Of a DNA stretch of 64,000 bases, positions 53,299 through 62,193 are shown one piece after another. The notes under the pieces were generated by a model. That model made no database searches. It saw nothing but the letters and a program-made list of their open reading frames with translations, and was not told where the DNA came from. Every line of letters starts with the position of its first letter. Positions within the stretch are counted from its first letter, which is position 1. A program made the translations under genes and the position numbers. Source of the stretch: Flavobacterium psychrophilum (GTDB lineage Bacteria; Bacteroidota; Bacteroidia; Flavobacteriales; Flavobacteriaceae); assembly GCA_943325515.2 (NCBI GenBank), contig CALPPS020000002.1:6680-70679 (forward strand), given 5' to 3'.

Positions 53299-54645
53299 AT
53301 GCTCAATATTTCTAACAACAATCAGATTACTGAAAACATTGAACAGTTTAGCACAGTAAAAAACTTGAGCCATAGGCCACATTATAAAATTTTGAATAAA
53401 ATAATCCTAGGAGTTTCTATTTTGGCAGTTATTATTTTATTTCTTCCTTGGACACAAAATATCTCTGGTTCAGGTGCTGTAACAACATTGAAGCCTGGCC
53501 AAAGACCACAAACTATTCATACTGCCATAGCAGGAAGAATCGAAAAATGGTATGTGAAAGAAGGAGATTTTGTAAACAAAGGCGATACCATTCTTTTTAT
53601 ATCTGAAACCAAAGAAGACTATCTTGACCCTAACTTGATTAAAAATACCGAAAGCCAAATGAAAGCCAAGGAAATGGCGCAGGTTTCTTATGGAGGAAAG
53701 GTAACCACATTGTCAGCTCAAATTGCTGCTATTCAAAACGAGAAGCATTTGAAACTCCAACAGGCAAAAAACAAAATAAGACAAGGGATTTTAAGAGTAA
53801 AAAGTGATAGTATTGATTTAATAGCCGTTAGAACTCAAGTAAAAATTGCTAATACACAATTCAATCGTGCTATTGCTTTGAACAAAGAAGGGTTAAAACC
53901 ATTGACTGATGTGGAAGAAAAAAGATTGAAACTTCAAGAAATGGATGCCAAAATAATCACCCAAGAAAACAAACTTTTAGCTAGCGAAAATGAATTGATA
54001 AATGTCAAAGTAGAAGTCAATCGTATAATAGCAGAGTATAATGAAAAAGAACAAAAAGCAAGAAGTGATCAATATACAGCCTTGAGTAATCAATATGATA
54101 CGGAAGCGCAAGTCAACAAATTGAAAAACCAATACACTAATTACCAAATCAGAAATGGCATGTATTATATCAAAGCACCACAAAGCGGTTATGTGAATAG
54201 AGCATTACAATCAGGAATTGGAGAAACAATAAAAGAAGGAACACAAATCGTAAGCATAATGCCATCAAAATATGATATCGCCGTTGAGACTTATGTAACA
54301 CCTACTGATTTACCATTGGTGCACAAAGGAGAAAAAGTAAGAGTTTGGTTTGATGGTTGGCCTACAATAGTATTTTCTGGTTGGCCAGGAATGAGTTATG
54401 GAACATTTGGAGGAAAAATAGTTGCCGTAGAAAATTTTATTAGCGATAATGGAAAATTCAGAGTACTAATTGCTCCAGACGCTGAAGAAGCTCCGTGGCC
54501 TAGACAAGTAAGTATTGGTTCTGGCGCGCAAACATTAGCTTTACTTGATAATGTCCCTGTTTGGTTTGAACTATGGCGAACTTTGAATGGTTTCCCACCA
54601 AATTATTATCAGCCAAAAGAGAATTCACAAAAAGAGAAAAAATAA
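53299..54645 (+). CDS. HlyD-family periplasmic adaptor
   Basis: 448 residues. One transmembrane helix (about 34-54) is followed by a biotinyl-lipoyl-like segment (SGSGAVTTLKPGQRPQ, GRIEKWYVKEGDFVNKGD). A long coiled-coil hairpin spans about 130-275, then comes the second half of the lipoyl domain (YIKAPQSGYVNR) and a beta-barrel domain. It should bridge the ABC protein and the TolC channel. It lies 2 nt after the ABC gene and overlaps tolC by one base. Confidence 0.92.
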   Translation: MLNISNNNQITENIEQFSTVKNLSHRPHYKILNKIILGVSILAVIILFLPWTQNISGSGAVTTLKPGQRPQTIHTAIAGRIEKWYVKEGDFVNKGDTILFISETKEDYLDPNLIKNTESQMKAKEMAQVSYGGKVTTLSAQIAAIQNEKHLKLQQAKNKIRQGILRVKSDSIDLIAVRTQVKIANTQFNRAIALNKEGLKPLTDVEEKRLKLQEMDAKIITQENKLLASENELINVKVEVNRIIAEYNEKEQKARSDQYTALSNQYDTEAQVNKLKNQYTNYQIRNGMYYIKAPQSGYVNRALQSGIGETIKEGTQIVSIMPSKYDIAVETYVTPTDLPLVHKGEKVRVWFDGWPTIVFSGWPGMSYGTFGGKIVAVENFISDNGKFRVLIAPDAEEAPWPRQVSIGSGAQTLALLDNVPVWFELWRTLNGFPPNYYQPKENSQKEKK

Positions 54646-56033
54646 TGAAATCAATAGTTCTAGGTTTTTTATTTATTGGATTTTTAGGATTTGGACAAAA
54701 TTCACAACCAAAAGAATTTAGCTATAATGAATTCTTGGGTTATGTGAAAAAGTATCATCCAATGGTGAAAAGTGCTGCCTTACAAGTGAGTAGTGCCCAA
54801 GCTAATTTGATGATGGCGCGTGGCGGTTTTGACCCAAAGATTGAAGTTGATTTTGAACAAAAAAAATTCAAAGACAGCGATTATTACTCCGTTCTCAACA
54901 GTAGCTTTGTCATTCCAACTTGGTATGGAATTGAAGTAAAAGCTGGTTTTGATAATAATGAAGGTATTTACCTTAATCCAGAAAACACAGTTCCAAATCA
55001 AGGGTTAACCTCGTTAGGAATCAATATTCCGCTTGGACAAGGATTGTTTATCAACCAAAGAATGGCCGATTTGCGCAAAGGAAAACTACAAATCAATTTG
55101 AGCCAAGCCGAACAAAAACTACAGGCAGTTGCTGTTTTGTATGAGGCATCTGTTGCTTATTTTAATTGGCGGAAAAGTTACAACGAAGTATTGCTCTATG
55201 AAAACTATGCAAAAAATGCGCAAGTCCGATTTATAGGTGTGAAATCACTTATAAGAGAAGGTGACAAACCAGCCATTGATAGTGTTGAAGCTGGAATAAT
55301 AGTAAAAAATAGGTTGTTGAGTTTGGAGGATTCTAAATTAAAATTAAATAAAGCCAAATTGGGATTATCTAATTTCCTTTGGCTCGATAATAATATCCCA
55401 TTTGAATTGGCCGATGATTTGATTCCAGAAGGGAATTTGGAACAAACAATACAAGAAACATTAAGAACGAATGAATTATTGAATACTGAAATTTCAATTA
55501 CTAATCATCCAAAAATCAATGCACTCCAAAGTAAAGTAGACATTTACACCGTTGACAAAAAACTAAAAGCCAATATGCTTTTGCCAAAAATTGATTTGGG
55601 ATATTCCTACTTATCAGAACCAAGTTATTTTGACAATTATAGATTTCAGGATTATAAAGTAGGCGTAAATTTTGCTTTTCCTTTATTCTTAAGAAAAGAA
55701 AGAGGCAGTTTGAAAATAGCTAAATTCAAAGTACAAGATGCACAACTAGATTTAGATTTAGAAAAAGTACAATTGAAAAATAAAATCAATGCACAGCAAA
55801 TCGAAATTCAATCGTTGCTAAAACAAAAAAATATTATTTCAGATTTAGTAAATGATTACAACATCATGCTAACTTCGGAAGACCGATTATTTTCCTTTGG
55901 TGAAAGCTCCATTTTCCTAATTAACTCGAGAGAAAACAATTTAGTCTCCGCTCAATTAGCTGAAATTACAATAGAAAACAGGTATTTCATTTCAAATGCA
56001 GAACTATTTAAAATCATGGCCAATCCAGAATAA
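54645..56033 (+). CDS. TolC-family outer-membrane channel
   Basis: 462 residues with a signal peptide (about 1-18, FLGFGQ). The outer-membrane efflux fold is shown by the long helical repeats and beta segments (FNWRKSYNEVLLYENYAK, GVNFAFPLFLRKERG). The start is ATG at 54645, overlapping the HlyD stop (TAATG); a longer frame from 54573 lies inside hlyD and is rejected. With the ABC and HlyD proteins it forms a tripartite exporter whose substrate is unknown. Confidence 0.92.
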   Translation: MKSIVLGFLFIGFLGFGQNSQPKEFSYNEFLGYVKKYHPMVKSAALQVSSAQANLMMARGGFDPKIEVDFEQKKFKDSDYYSVLNSSFVIPTWYGIEVKAGFDNNEGIYLNPENTVPNQGLTSLGINIPLGQGLFINQRMADLRKGKLQINLSQAEQKLQAVAVLYEASVAYFNWRKSYNEVLLYENYAKNAQVRFIGVKSLIREGDKPAIDSVEAGIIVKNRLLSLEDSKLKLNKAKLGLSNFLWLDNNIPFELADDLIPEGNLEQTIQETLRTNELLNTEISITNHPKINALQSKVDIYTVDKKLKANMLLPKIDLGYSYLSEPSYFDNYRFQDYKVGVNFAFPLFLRKERGSLKIAKFKVQDAQLDLDLEKVQLKNKINAQQIEIQSLLKQKNIISDLVNDYNIMLTSEDRLFSFGESSIFLINSRENNLVSAQLAEITIENRYFISNAELFKIMANPE

Positions 56034-56049
56034 GTAAAGCTAAAATAGT

Positions 56050-56057
56050 TACTTTTG
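56050..56057 (+). promoter_or_regulatory. Putative -7 element for map
   Basis: TACTTTTG matches TAnnTTTG, 20 nt before the map ATG and 17 nt after the tolC stop. No clear -33 TTG is seen. Confidence 0.5.
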
Positions 56058-56076
56058 CAACCTGAAAATACTGAAT

Positions 56077-56895
56077 ATGATTATCCAAAAAACTCGTGAA
56101 GAAATTGAATTGATGCGCGAAAGCGCCTTAGTCGTTTCAAAAACGTTAGGCATGATTGCCTCTGAAATAAAGCCAGGTGTAACTACTTTACATTTAGATA
56201 AATTAGCAGAAACATTTATTAGAGATCATGGTGCCACACCAGGATTTTTAGGCATGTATGGATTTCCAAATTCACTTTGTATGAGTCCTAATGCACAAGT
56301 GGTTCATGGTATTCCTAACAATACACCTTTGCAAGAAGGGGATGTGATTTCTGTAGATTGTGGTGCTTTAAAAAATGGATTTTATGGTGATCATGCCTAC
56401 TCATTTGAGATAGGTGAAGTAGCTCCAGAAGTAAAAAAATTATTAAAAGTTACCAAGGAAAGTCTTTATGTTGGAATCAGAGAATTTAAAATTGGTAATC
56501 GTGTAGAAGATGTGGGCAATGCTATTCAAAAATATTGTGAAGGACATGGTTATGGTGTAGTACGCGAGCTAGTTGGTCATGGACTAGGAAGAGTGATGCA
56601 CGAAGCACCAGAAATGCCCAATTATGGCAAACGCGGACGTGGAAAATTGTTTGTAGAAGGAATGGTAGTTGCCATTGAACCGATGATAAACATGGGAACA
56701 AAAAACATTAAACAACTAAAAGACGGTTGGACCATATTAACTGCCGATGGAAAACCGAGTGCACATTTTGAGCACGACGTAGCTTTAGTAGATGGAAAAC
56801 CAGAAATACTTTCCACATTTGCTTATATCTATAAAGCCTTGGGAATTGAAAGTAATGAAGAGGATGAATTTCGTAAAACTAGATTAGTATTATAA
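56077..56895 (+). CDS. map: Methionine aminopeptidase, type I
   Basis: 272-residue metallo-aminopeptidase that removes the initiator Met. The pita-bread fold metal ligands are present: Asp in ISVDCGALKNGFYGDHAYSF, His in VGHGLGRVMHEAP, and the two Glu in VAIEPMINMG and HFEHDVALV. Length is slightly above E. coli MAP (264) because of a C-terminal tail. The stop overlaps the next gene by one base. Confidence 0.95.
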   Translation: MIIQKTREEIELMRESALVVSKTLGMIASEIKPGVTTLHLDKLAETFIRDHGATPGFLGMYGFPNSLCMSPNAQVVHGIPNNTPLQEGDVISVDCGALKNGFYGDHAYSFEIGEVAPEVKKLLKVTKESLYVGIREFKIGNRVEDVGNAIQKYCEGHGYGVVRELVGHGLGRVMHEAPEMPNYGKRGRGKLFVEGMVVAIEPMINMGTKNIKQLKDGWTILTADGKPSAHFEHDVALVDGKPEILSTFAYIYKALGIESNEEDEFRKTRLVL

Positions 56896-57728
56896 TGAAA
56901 AAGATTTTCAAATTCATACTGAATACCATTCCTCGACCAGTACTTATTCGGTTGAGCATAGTAGTTAGACCTATTTTAGCCTTTCTATTAAAAGGAAACA
57001 CCTTTACAGACCCAATTGACGGAAAAAGTTTTCGTATGTTTTTGCCTTATGGTTATGGAAATCAAAGAAACAATGTGCTTTCGCCGAGCACGCTTTCATT
57101 AGAAAGACACCGGTTATTGTGGTTGTATTTGCAGAATGAAACGGACTTTTTTCAATCTGAACTTGATTCAGATTCTCCAATATCGAAAACAAAAAGATTA
57201 AAATTAAGAGATACTGAAACGAATTCAACATTAAAAGTACTGCACTTTGCTCCTGAACAAGAATTCTACAAACGTTTCAAAAAGCAAACTAATATCGATT
57301 ATACCACCACTGATTTGCTTTCGCCTTTAGCGGATGTAAAAGCTGATATTTGTAATTTGCCTTTCGAAGATAATGCCTATGATATTATTTTTTGCAATCA
57401 CGTTTTAGAACACATTCCTGATGATACCAAAGCCATGCAAGAATTATATCGTGTGCTAAAACCAAGTGGAATGGGAATATTTCAAATTCCTCAGGACTTG
57501 TCAAGAGCCACTACTTTTTCTGACGATACGATTGTTGACCAAAAAGAACGCGCCAAAATCTTTGGACAATATGACCATGTTCGTGTTTATGGTAGAGATT
57601 ATTTTGATAAACTAAGAAATATTGGTTTTAAGGTAGTCGAGGAAAATTATACTAATAAAATTTCACCTGAATTAGTAGAAAAATATTGTCTTGCAAAAGG
57701 AGAAATTATTCCTATTTGTTTCAAGTAA
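56895..57728 (+). CDS. Class I SAM-dependent methyltransferase
   Basis: 277 residues. The N-terminal ~110 residues include a hydrophobic segment and ERHRLLWLYLQNE. The methyltransferase core has LHFAPEQEFYKRF, DICNLPFEDNAYDIIFCNHVLEHIPDD and LYRVLKPSGMGIFQIPQD, motifs of the Methyltransf_11 family. The glycine-rich motif I is degenerate (HFAPEQ), as in related flavobacterial proteins. It is translationally coupled to map (TAATG), but substrate is unknown. Confidence 0.86.
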   Translation: MKKIFKFILNTIPRPVLIRLSIVVRPILAFLLKGNTFTDPIDGKSFRMFLPYGYGNQRNNVLSPSTLSLERHRLLWLYLQNETDFFQSELDSDSPISKTKRLKLRDTETNSTLKVLHFAPEQEFYKRFKKQTNIDYTTTDLLSPLADVKADICNLPFEDNAYDIIFCNHVLEHIPDDTKAMQELYRVLKPSGMGIFQIPQDLSRATTFSDDTIVDQKERAKIFGQYDHVRVYGRDYFDKLRNIGFKVVEENYTNKISPELVEKYCLAKGEIIPICFK

Positions 57729-57789
57729 TAATTTTTTTGGCATTATTTTGGAGCAAATATTCTAACTTTATACTTTGTTACAAATAATT

Positions 57790-59043
57790 ATGACGCATAA
57801 AATATACATCAGCTTTTGTTTTTTGATGATTTCTTTGGTTTCTTTTTCTCAAGTAGAAAAGGAAATAGTTCCTCCTTATCATTTCAAAACGGTAACTTTT
57901 ACTCAAAATGATCAAAATGCTATACCTATTTTTAAATTAGGAGATAGTTTTCAATTTCAATTTGATGATTTGTATGGCAACGAAGCTAATTATTTCTTCA
58001 CTATTACTCATTGTGATTATGATTGGAAACCTTCACAATTATCAAAAAATGAATACATCAATGGTTTTGATGACCAACGCATTCAAGATTACTCTAACTC
58101 ACTAACTACCCTACAATTATATTCTCATTATCGATTATCTTTCCCAAATAGATTTACACAATTTAGAGTTAGTGGTAATTATGTGATTAAAATTTTAGAT
58201 GACGATAAAAACGTTGTTTTTAGTAAAAAATTTATCTTGTACGAAGAATTAGTTTCTGTTCCGATGCAAGTGAGAAGAGCAAGAACCTTGGATGTTATAA
58301 ATCAAAAACACAATATTGAATTTTCTATAAAATCACCCATTATTACTTTTCAAAGTCCACTGCAAAACGTAAAAGTGATGCTCTTACAAAATGGAAAATT
58401 TGACAATGCTATTACCAATATTAAACCACAATATACTATTGGCAATGATTTAATTTATAAATATGATAAAGAAACCCAATTTTGGGCTGGAAATGAATTT
58501 TTATTTTTTGAAAATAAAGACATTCGTGCAGCAAACAATAGTATAGCGCTTATTGATTCAAAAAGTGGTTTATACAATGCCCATTTATACCAAAATCAAT
58601 CAAGAGCAAATGCTCCTTATACTTTTTTCCCTGATATTAACGGGAATTTTATAGTGAAAAATATTGGAGCTGAAAACAACGATATAGAAGCAGATTATGC
58701 TTGGGTTTTCTTTACTCTTGCTGCCCCAAATTATTACGGGAAAAAATCTATTTATATCAATGGAATGTTCAACAATTATGCTATTAGTGAGGAAAACAAA
58801 ATGGATTATAATGAAGAAAAAGGCATTTATGAAAAAGCCATAATGATAAAGCAAGGTTTCACAAATTATCAATATATTATTTCAGATGAAAAAGGAAAAA
58901 TTGATGAAGAAAATGCCATAGATGGTAACTTTCATCAAACAGAAAACAACTACTTTACCTTAGTTTATTATAGAGAAAATAATCAACGCTATGATAGGGT
59001 AATTGGTAAAGGAATTGCAAGTTCAGTTGATATAACCAACTAA
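57790..59043 (+). CDS. Type IX secretion system plug protein (DUF5103)
   Basis: 417 residues with a signal peptide (about 1-20, SLVSFSQ). It matches the DUF5103 family, identified in Flavobacterium as the Plug that closes the SprA translocon of the T9SS from the periplasm. Recognised segments are FGDSFQFQFDDLYGNEANYFFTITHCDYDWKPS, the FRVSGNYVIKILDDD strand and FYYRENNQRYDRVIG at the end. The start is ATG at 57790; a frame from TTG 57775 is less likely. The plug is consistent with the two T9SS-sorted proteins and gldB/C in this window. Confidence 0.88.
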   Translation: MTHKIYISFCFLMISLVSFSQVEKEIVPPYHFKTVTFTQNDQNAIPIFKLGDSFQFQFDDLYGNEANYFFTITHCDYDWKPSQLSKNEYINGFDDQRIQDYSNSLTTLQLYSHYRLSFPNRFTQFRVSGNYVIKILDDDKNVVFSKKFILYEELVSVPMQVRRARTLDVINQKHNIEFSIKSPIITFQSPLQNVKVMLLQNGKFDNAITNIKPQYTIGNDLIYKYDKETQFWAGNEFLFFENKDIRAANNSIALIDSKSGLYNAHLYQNQSRANAPYTFFPDINGNFIVKNIGAENNDIEADYAWVFFTLAAPNYYGKKSIYINGMFNNYAISEENKMDYNEEKGIYEKAIMIKQGFTNYQYIISDEKGKIDEENAIDGNFHQTENNYFTLVYYRENNQRYDRVIGKGIASSVDITN

Positions 59044-59086
59044 TAAAAATTTAACATCCAAAACTCTTTTCCTATTTTATTTTTTG

Positions 59087-59094
59087 TAAATTTG
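59087..59094 (+). promoter_or_regulatory. Putative -7 element for apaG
   Basis: TAAATTTG is an exact match 24 nt before the apaG ATG. No TTG was found at 17-23 nt upstream. Confidence 0.5.
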
Positions 59095-59118
59095 ACAACC
59101 TAATTCAATCTATATTAG

Positions 59119-59505
59119 ATGGTTTCTCAAATAACAAGAGGCATAAAAATTTCGGTTTTGACTAGTTTTGAAGGCACATACTTCAAAAACTACAAAATTC
59201 ATTTTGCTTTTAGTTATGAAATTACCATCGAAAACCACAGTAAAGATTCTGTTCAATTATATACTCGCCATTGGGAAATTCTCGACTCACTTAATGATAT
59301 TGAAATCGTGGATGGTGAAGGGGTGATTGGTAAAAAGCCCGTGCTAAAACCAGGCGAAAAATATACTTATAATTCAGGTTGTTTGTTATCTTCTCCTTTT
59401 GGTGCTATGAGTGGTTATTTCAATATGATTAATTTTACTTCTACTAAAAATTTTAAAGTTATAGTGCCTACATTCAAGTTGAGTGCACCATTTGCTTTGA
59501 ATTAA
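59119..59505 (+). CDS. apaG: ApaG-domain protein
   Basis: 128-residue single-domain protein with a fibronectin-III-like beta-sandwich: GIKISVLTSFEGTYF, FAFSYEITIENHSKDSVQLYTRHWEI, VIGKKPVLKPGEKYTYNSG, and SPFGAMSGYF. These are the ApaG/DUF525 features. ApaG of Salmonella is linked to Co2+/Mg2+ handling, but its biochemical role is unclear. It lies between the T9SS plug and pruA with its own -7 element. Confidence 0.9.
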   Translation: MVSQITRGIKISVLTSFEGTYFKNYKIHFAFSYEITIENHSKDSVQLYTRHWEILDSLNDIEIVDGEGVIGKKPVLKPGEKYTYNSGCLLSSPFGAMSGYFNMINFTSTKNFKVIVPTFKLSAPFALN

Positions 59506-59520
59506 TTTTGAAATAACTTC

Positions 59521-59554
59521 TTGTCAAAAATTCAAATATTCCTTTGTACTTTTG
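59521..59554 (+). promoter_or_regulatory. Putative pruA promoter
   Basis: TTG at 59521-59523, a 23-nt spacer and TACTTTTG at 59547-59554. The leader before the ATG at 59628 is about 65 nt. Confidence 0.5.
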
Positions 59555-59627
59555 TTTAAAATTAAATAATTCTCATCATTTGAGTTATCTATTCAAAACA
59601 TTTACTAATTATCTAATAAAATAAAAT

Positions 59628-61256
59628 ATGCTAAAAGGATTTTTTCATGTCCCAAAAGCGGTTAATGAACCCGTAAAATCATACGCTCCAAATTCTCCAG
59701 AAAAAGCATCAGTTTTAGCGGCCTACAAAAAAATGTGGCACGAAACTATTGATGTTCCAAATTACATTGGAAAGGAAGAAATTCGAACTGGAAACACAAG
59801 GAATATGACGGCACCACATGACCATAAACATGTTGTGGGCACCTACCATTTAGCAGAAAAAGCACATGTTGAAAAAGCAATTGCTTCTGCACTTGAAGCC
59901 AGAAAAAATTGGGCAAACATGGCGTGGGAACAACGCGCTGCTATCTTTTTGAAAGCAGCTGAATTGATTGCTGGACCCTATCGCGCTAGGATTAATGCGG
60001 CGACCATGATTGCACAATCCAAAACTATTTTTCAAGCAGAAATTGATGCTTCTTGTGAATTAATAGATTTCTTACGTTATAACGTAGAATTCATGACACA
60101 AATTTATAACGACCAACCCAAATCGATTTCAGATGTTTGGAATCGAGTGGAATATCGCCCTTTGGAAGGATTTGTATATGCTATAACTCCTTTCAACTTC
60201 ACAGCCATAGCTGCTAATCTTCCTGCTAGTGCAGCGTTGATGGGAAATGTTGTGATTTGGAAACCAAGTGATAGTCAAGTTTTCTCAGCAAAAATTATTA
60301 TTGATGTTTTCAAAGAAGCTGGCGTTCCTGATGGTGTTATCAATGTTGTTTTTGGTGATCCGGTTATGATTACTGATACTGTTCTAGCAAGCCCTGACTT
60401 TGCTGGAGTTCATTATACAGGCTCCACATTTGTATTCAAAGAAATTTGGAAAAAAATTGGAAACAATATTCACACATATAAAACCTACCCAAGAATTGTA
60501 GGCGAAACTGGTGGAAAAGATTTTGTTTTAGCACATCCAAGTGCCAATGTAAAGCAAGTAGTTACCGGAATTACTCGTGGTGGTTTTGAATTCCAAGGAC
60601 AGAAATGCTCAGCAGCTTCTAGAGCCTATATTCCTAAAAGTTTGTGGCCAGCGGTAAAAGAACAATTGATTACCGATATAAAATCAATGAAAATGGGTTC
60701 GCCTGAGGATTTTGGAAATTTCATCACAGCAGTAATTCATGAAGATTCCTTTGACAAATTAGCCAAGTATATTGACCAAGCTAAAAAAGATGCTGATGCC
60801 GAAATTATTGTAGGTGGAAATTATGATAAATCAAAAGGTTATTTTATTGAACCAACAGTTATCGTAACTACCAATCCAAAATACGCTACTATGAAAACCG
60901 AATTATTTGGACCGATAGTTACGCTATATGTTTATGAAGATTCCAAATGGGCAGCAACATTGTCTTTGGTTGATGAAACTTCAGATTATGCCTTGACTGG
61001 AGCCATTTTTAGTCAAGATCGTTATGCTATTGAAGAAGCAACATTAGCATTACAAAATAGTGCCGGAAACTTCTATATTAATGATAAGCCTACAGGAGCT
61101 GTTGTAGGAATGCAACCATTTGGTGGAGCAAGAGCATCGGGAACAAATGACAAAGCAGGTTCAATGCAAAACTTATTGCGTTGGGTTTCACCAAGAACCA
61201 TCAAAGAAACTTTTGTAACACCAGAAGATTATCGTTATCCGTTTTTGGGAGAATAG
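59628..61256 (+). CDS. pruA: L-glutamate gamma-semialdehyde dehydrogenase
   Basis: 542-residue NAD-dependent aldehyde dehydrogenase that converts P5C/glutamate semialdehyde to glutamate in proline degradation. The catalytic Cys lies in FEFQGQKCSAASRAY, the Glu general base in IVGETGGKDF, and the NAD site in AITPFNFTAIAANLP. It is a monofunctional PruA; the proline dehydrogenase partner is not in the window. Length and motifs match the delta-1-pyrroline-5-carboxylate dehydrogenase family. Confidence 0.95.
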   Translation: MLKGFFHVPKAVNEPVKSYAPNSPEKASVLAAYKKMWHETIDVPNYIGKEEIRTGNTRNMTAPHDHKHVVGTYHLAEKAHVEKAIASALEARKNWANMAWEQRAAIFLKAAELIAGPYRARINAATMIAQSKTIFQAEIDASCELIDFLRYNVEFMTQIYNDQPKSISDVWNRVEYRPLEGFVYAITPFNFTAIAANLPASAALMGNVVIWKPSDSQVFSAKIIIDVFKEAGVPDGVINVVFGDPVMITDTVLASPDFAGVHYTGSTFVFKEIWKKIGNNIHTYKTYPRIVGETGGKDFVLAHPSANVKQVVTGITRGGFEFQGQKCSAASRAYIPKSLWPAVKEQLITDIKSMKMGSPEDFGNFITAVIHEDSFDKLAKYIDQAKKDADAEIIVGGNYDKSKGYFIEPTVIVTTNPKYATMKTELFGPIVTLYVYEDSKWAATLSLVDETSDYALTGAIFSQDRYAIEEATLALQNSAGNFYINDKPTGAVVGMQPFGGARASGTNDKAGSMQNLLRWVSPRTIKETFVTPEDYRYPFLGE

Positions 61257-61432
61257 TTTTGTTTTTTAAAGTATTAAATTATAGTTCAAGTTAAAAAAAT
61301 TAACTTTTATATGCCTATAATAATCAATATTCTAAATTTCAATTTATCAAACCAAAAATGAAATAATAAACGAAACATTTTGAAATTTCAATACCGCAGA
61401 AAAAAGGTCTTTTTAAAATAACTATTGATGAT

Positions 61433-61460
61433 AAAAAAAGCTCTAAATAGAGCTTTTTTT
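61433..61460. terminator. Bidirectional terminator between pruA and rsmG
   Basis: Arms 61433-61444 and 61449-61460 form a perfect 12-bp stem (AAAAAAAGCTCT/AGAGCTTTTTTT) with a 4-nt loop. A-rich and T-rich ends let it act in both directions. It overlaps the rsmG stop by 2 nt. The rest of the 202-bp gap is AT-rich with no gene; TTGAAATTTCAA at 61380-61391 is a 12-bp palindrome. Confidence 0.85.
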
Positions 61461-62088
61461 ATGCTTTAATTTTTAATGGTAAATGAACCACTTTTTTAGT
61501 TTCAAAAAAGTCATCTTTAAAAAAATCAGCAATATTGTATTCAGTAGCTTCTGGAAAATCTTTTAGTTCTTCGGTTAAATCACCTCCTTTGAGATATAGA
61601 ATACCATTTTTCAATTCATGCTTGTTTTGTTTTTTGATTTTATCTTTTATCCAAAAAACAAAATCGGGCATATTGGTCACAGCACGGCTTACAATAAAAT
61701 CATAATCGCCTTTAACATTTTCAGCTCGTATTTGTTCAGCTTTTACATTTTTTAATGCTAATGCTTCTACAACAGCTTTTACAACATTAATCTTTTTCAA
61801 AATAACATCGATCAGATAAAACCGTGTTTCAGGAAACAAAATAGCCAATGGAATTCCAGGAAAACCACCTCCTGTGCCAACATCTAAAATAGATGTTCCA
61901 CCTTCAAACGGCTGAATTTTGGCAATAGCTAAAGAATGTAACACGTGTTTAGTGTAAAGCTCATCAATATCTTTTCTCGAAATCACATTAATTTTTGCAT
62001 TCCAATCGTTATATAATGCTTCTAGCTTTTCAAACTGTAGTATTTGATTATCAGTTAAATTAGGAAATTGTTTCAGAATTTCTTCCAT
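61459..62088 (-). CDS. rsmG: 16S rRNA (guanine(527)-N(7))-methyltransferase RsmG
   Basis: 209 residues from the chosen start (MEEILKQFPNLT at 62088). Motif I ILDVGTGGGFPGIPLAILFP, preceded by HVLHSLAIAK, and FIVSRAVTNMPDFVFW are characteristic of RsmG (GidB), which methylates G527 of 16S rRNA and whose loss gives low-level streptomycin resistance in other bacteria. ATGs also exist upstream at 62103, but a -7 element at 62104-62111 puts the transcript start downstream of it. Confidence 0.95.
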   Translation of the reverse strand: MEEILKQFPNLTDNQILQFEKLEALYNDWNAKINVISRKDIDELYTKHVLHSLAIAKIQPFEGGTSILDVGTGGGFPGIPLAILFPETRFYLIDVILKKINVVKAVVEALALKNVKAEQIRAENVKGDYDFIVSRAVTNMPDFVFWIKDKIKKQNKHELKNGILYLKGGDLTEELKDFPEATEYNIADFFKDDFFETKKVVHLPLKIKA

Positions 62089-62103
62089 AAATAGAATTTT
62101 CAT

Positions 62104-62111
62104 CAAAAATA
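62104..62111 (-). promoter_or_regulatory. Putative -7 element for rsmG
   Basis: TATTTTTG on the minus strand, 16 nt before the ATG at 62088. It supports the shorter rsmG start. No TTG at the -33 distance is seen. Confidence 0.5.
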
Positions 62112-62165
62112 ATGTTTTAGTTGATAATTATGATTTGTTTATAATCTTTAAAAAATTTTAATAAT

Positions 62166-62173
62166 TATATTTG
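62166..62173 (+). promoter_or_regulatory. Putative -7 element for the desaturase gene
   Basis: TATATTTG, 20 nt before the ATG at 62194. TTTG at 62134-62137 is too far away, so the -33 element is uncertain. Confidence 0.5.
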
Positions 62174-62193
62174 CCAAAATCTTATTTCAATAA

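Noticed and set aside
54573-54644. A longer tolC start (24 extra residues)
   Set aside because: It lies inside hlyD and would hide the signal peptide; ATG at 54645 gives a proper one.
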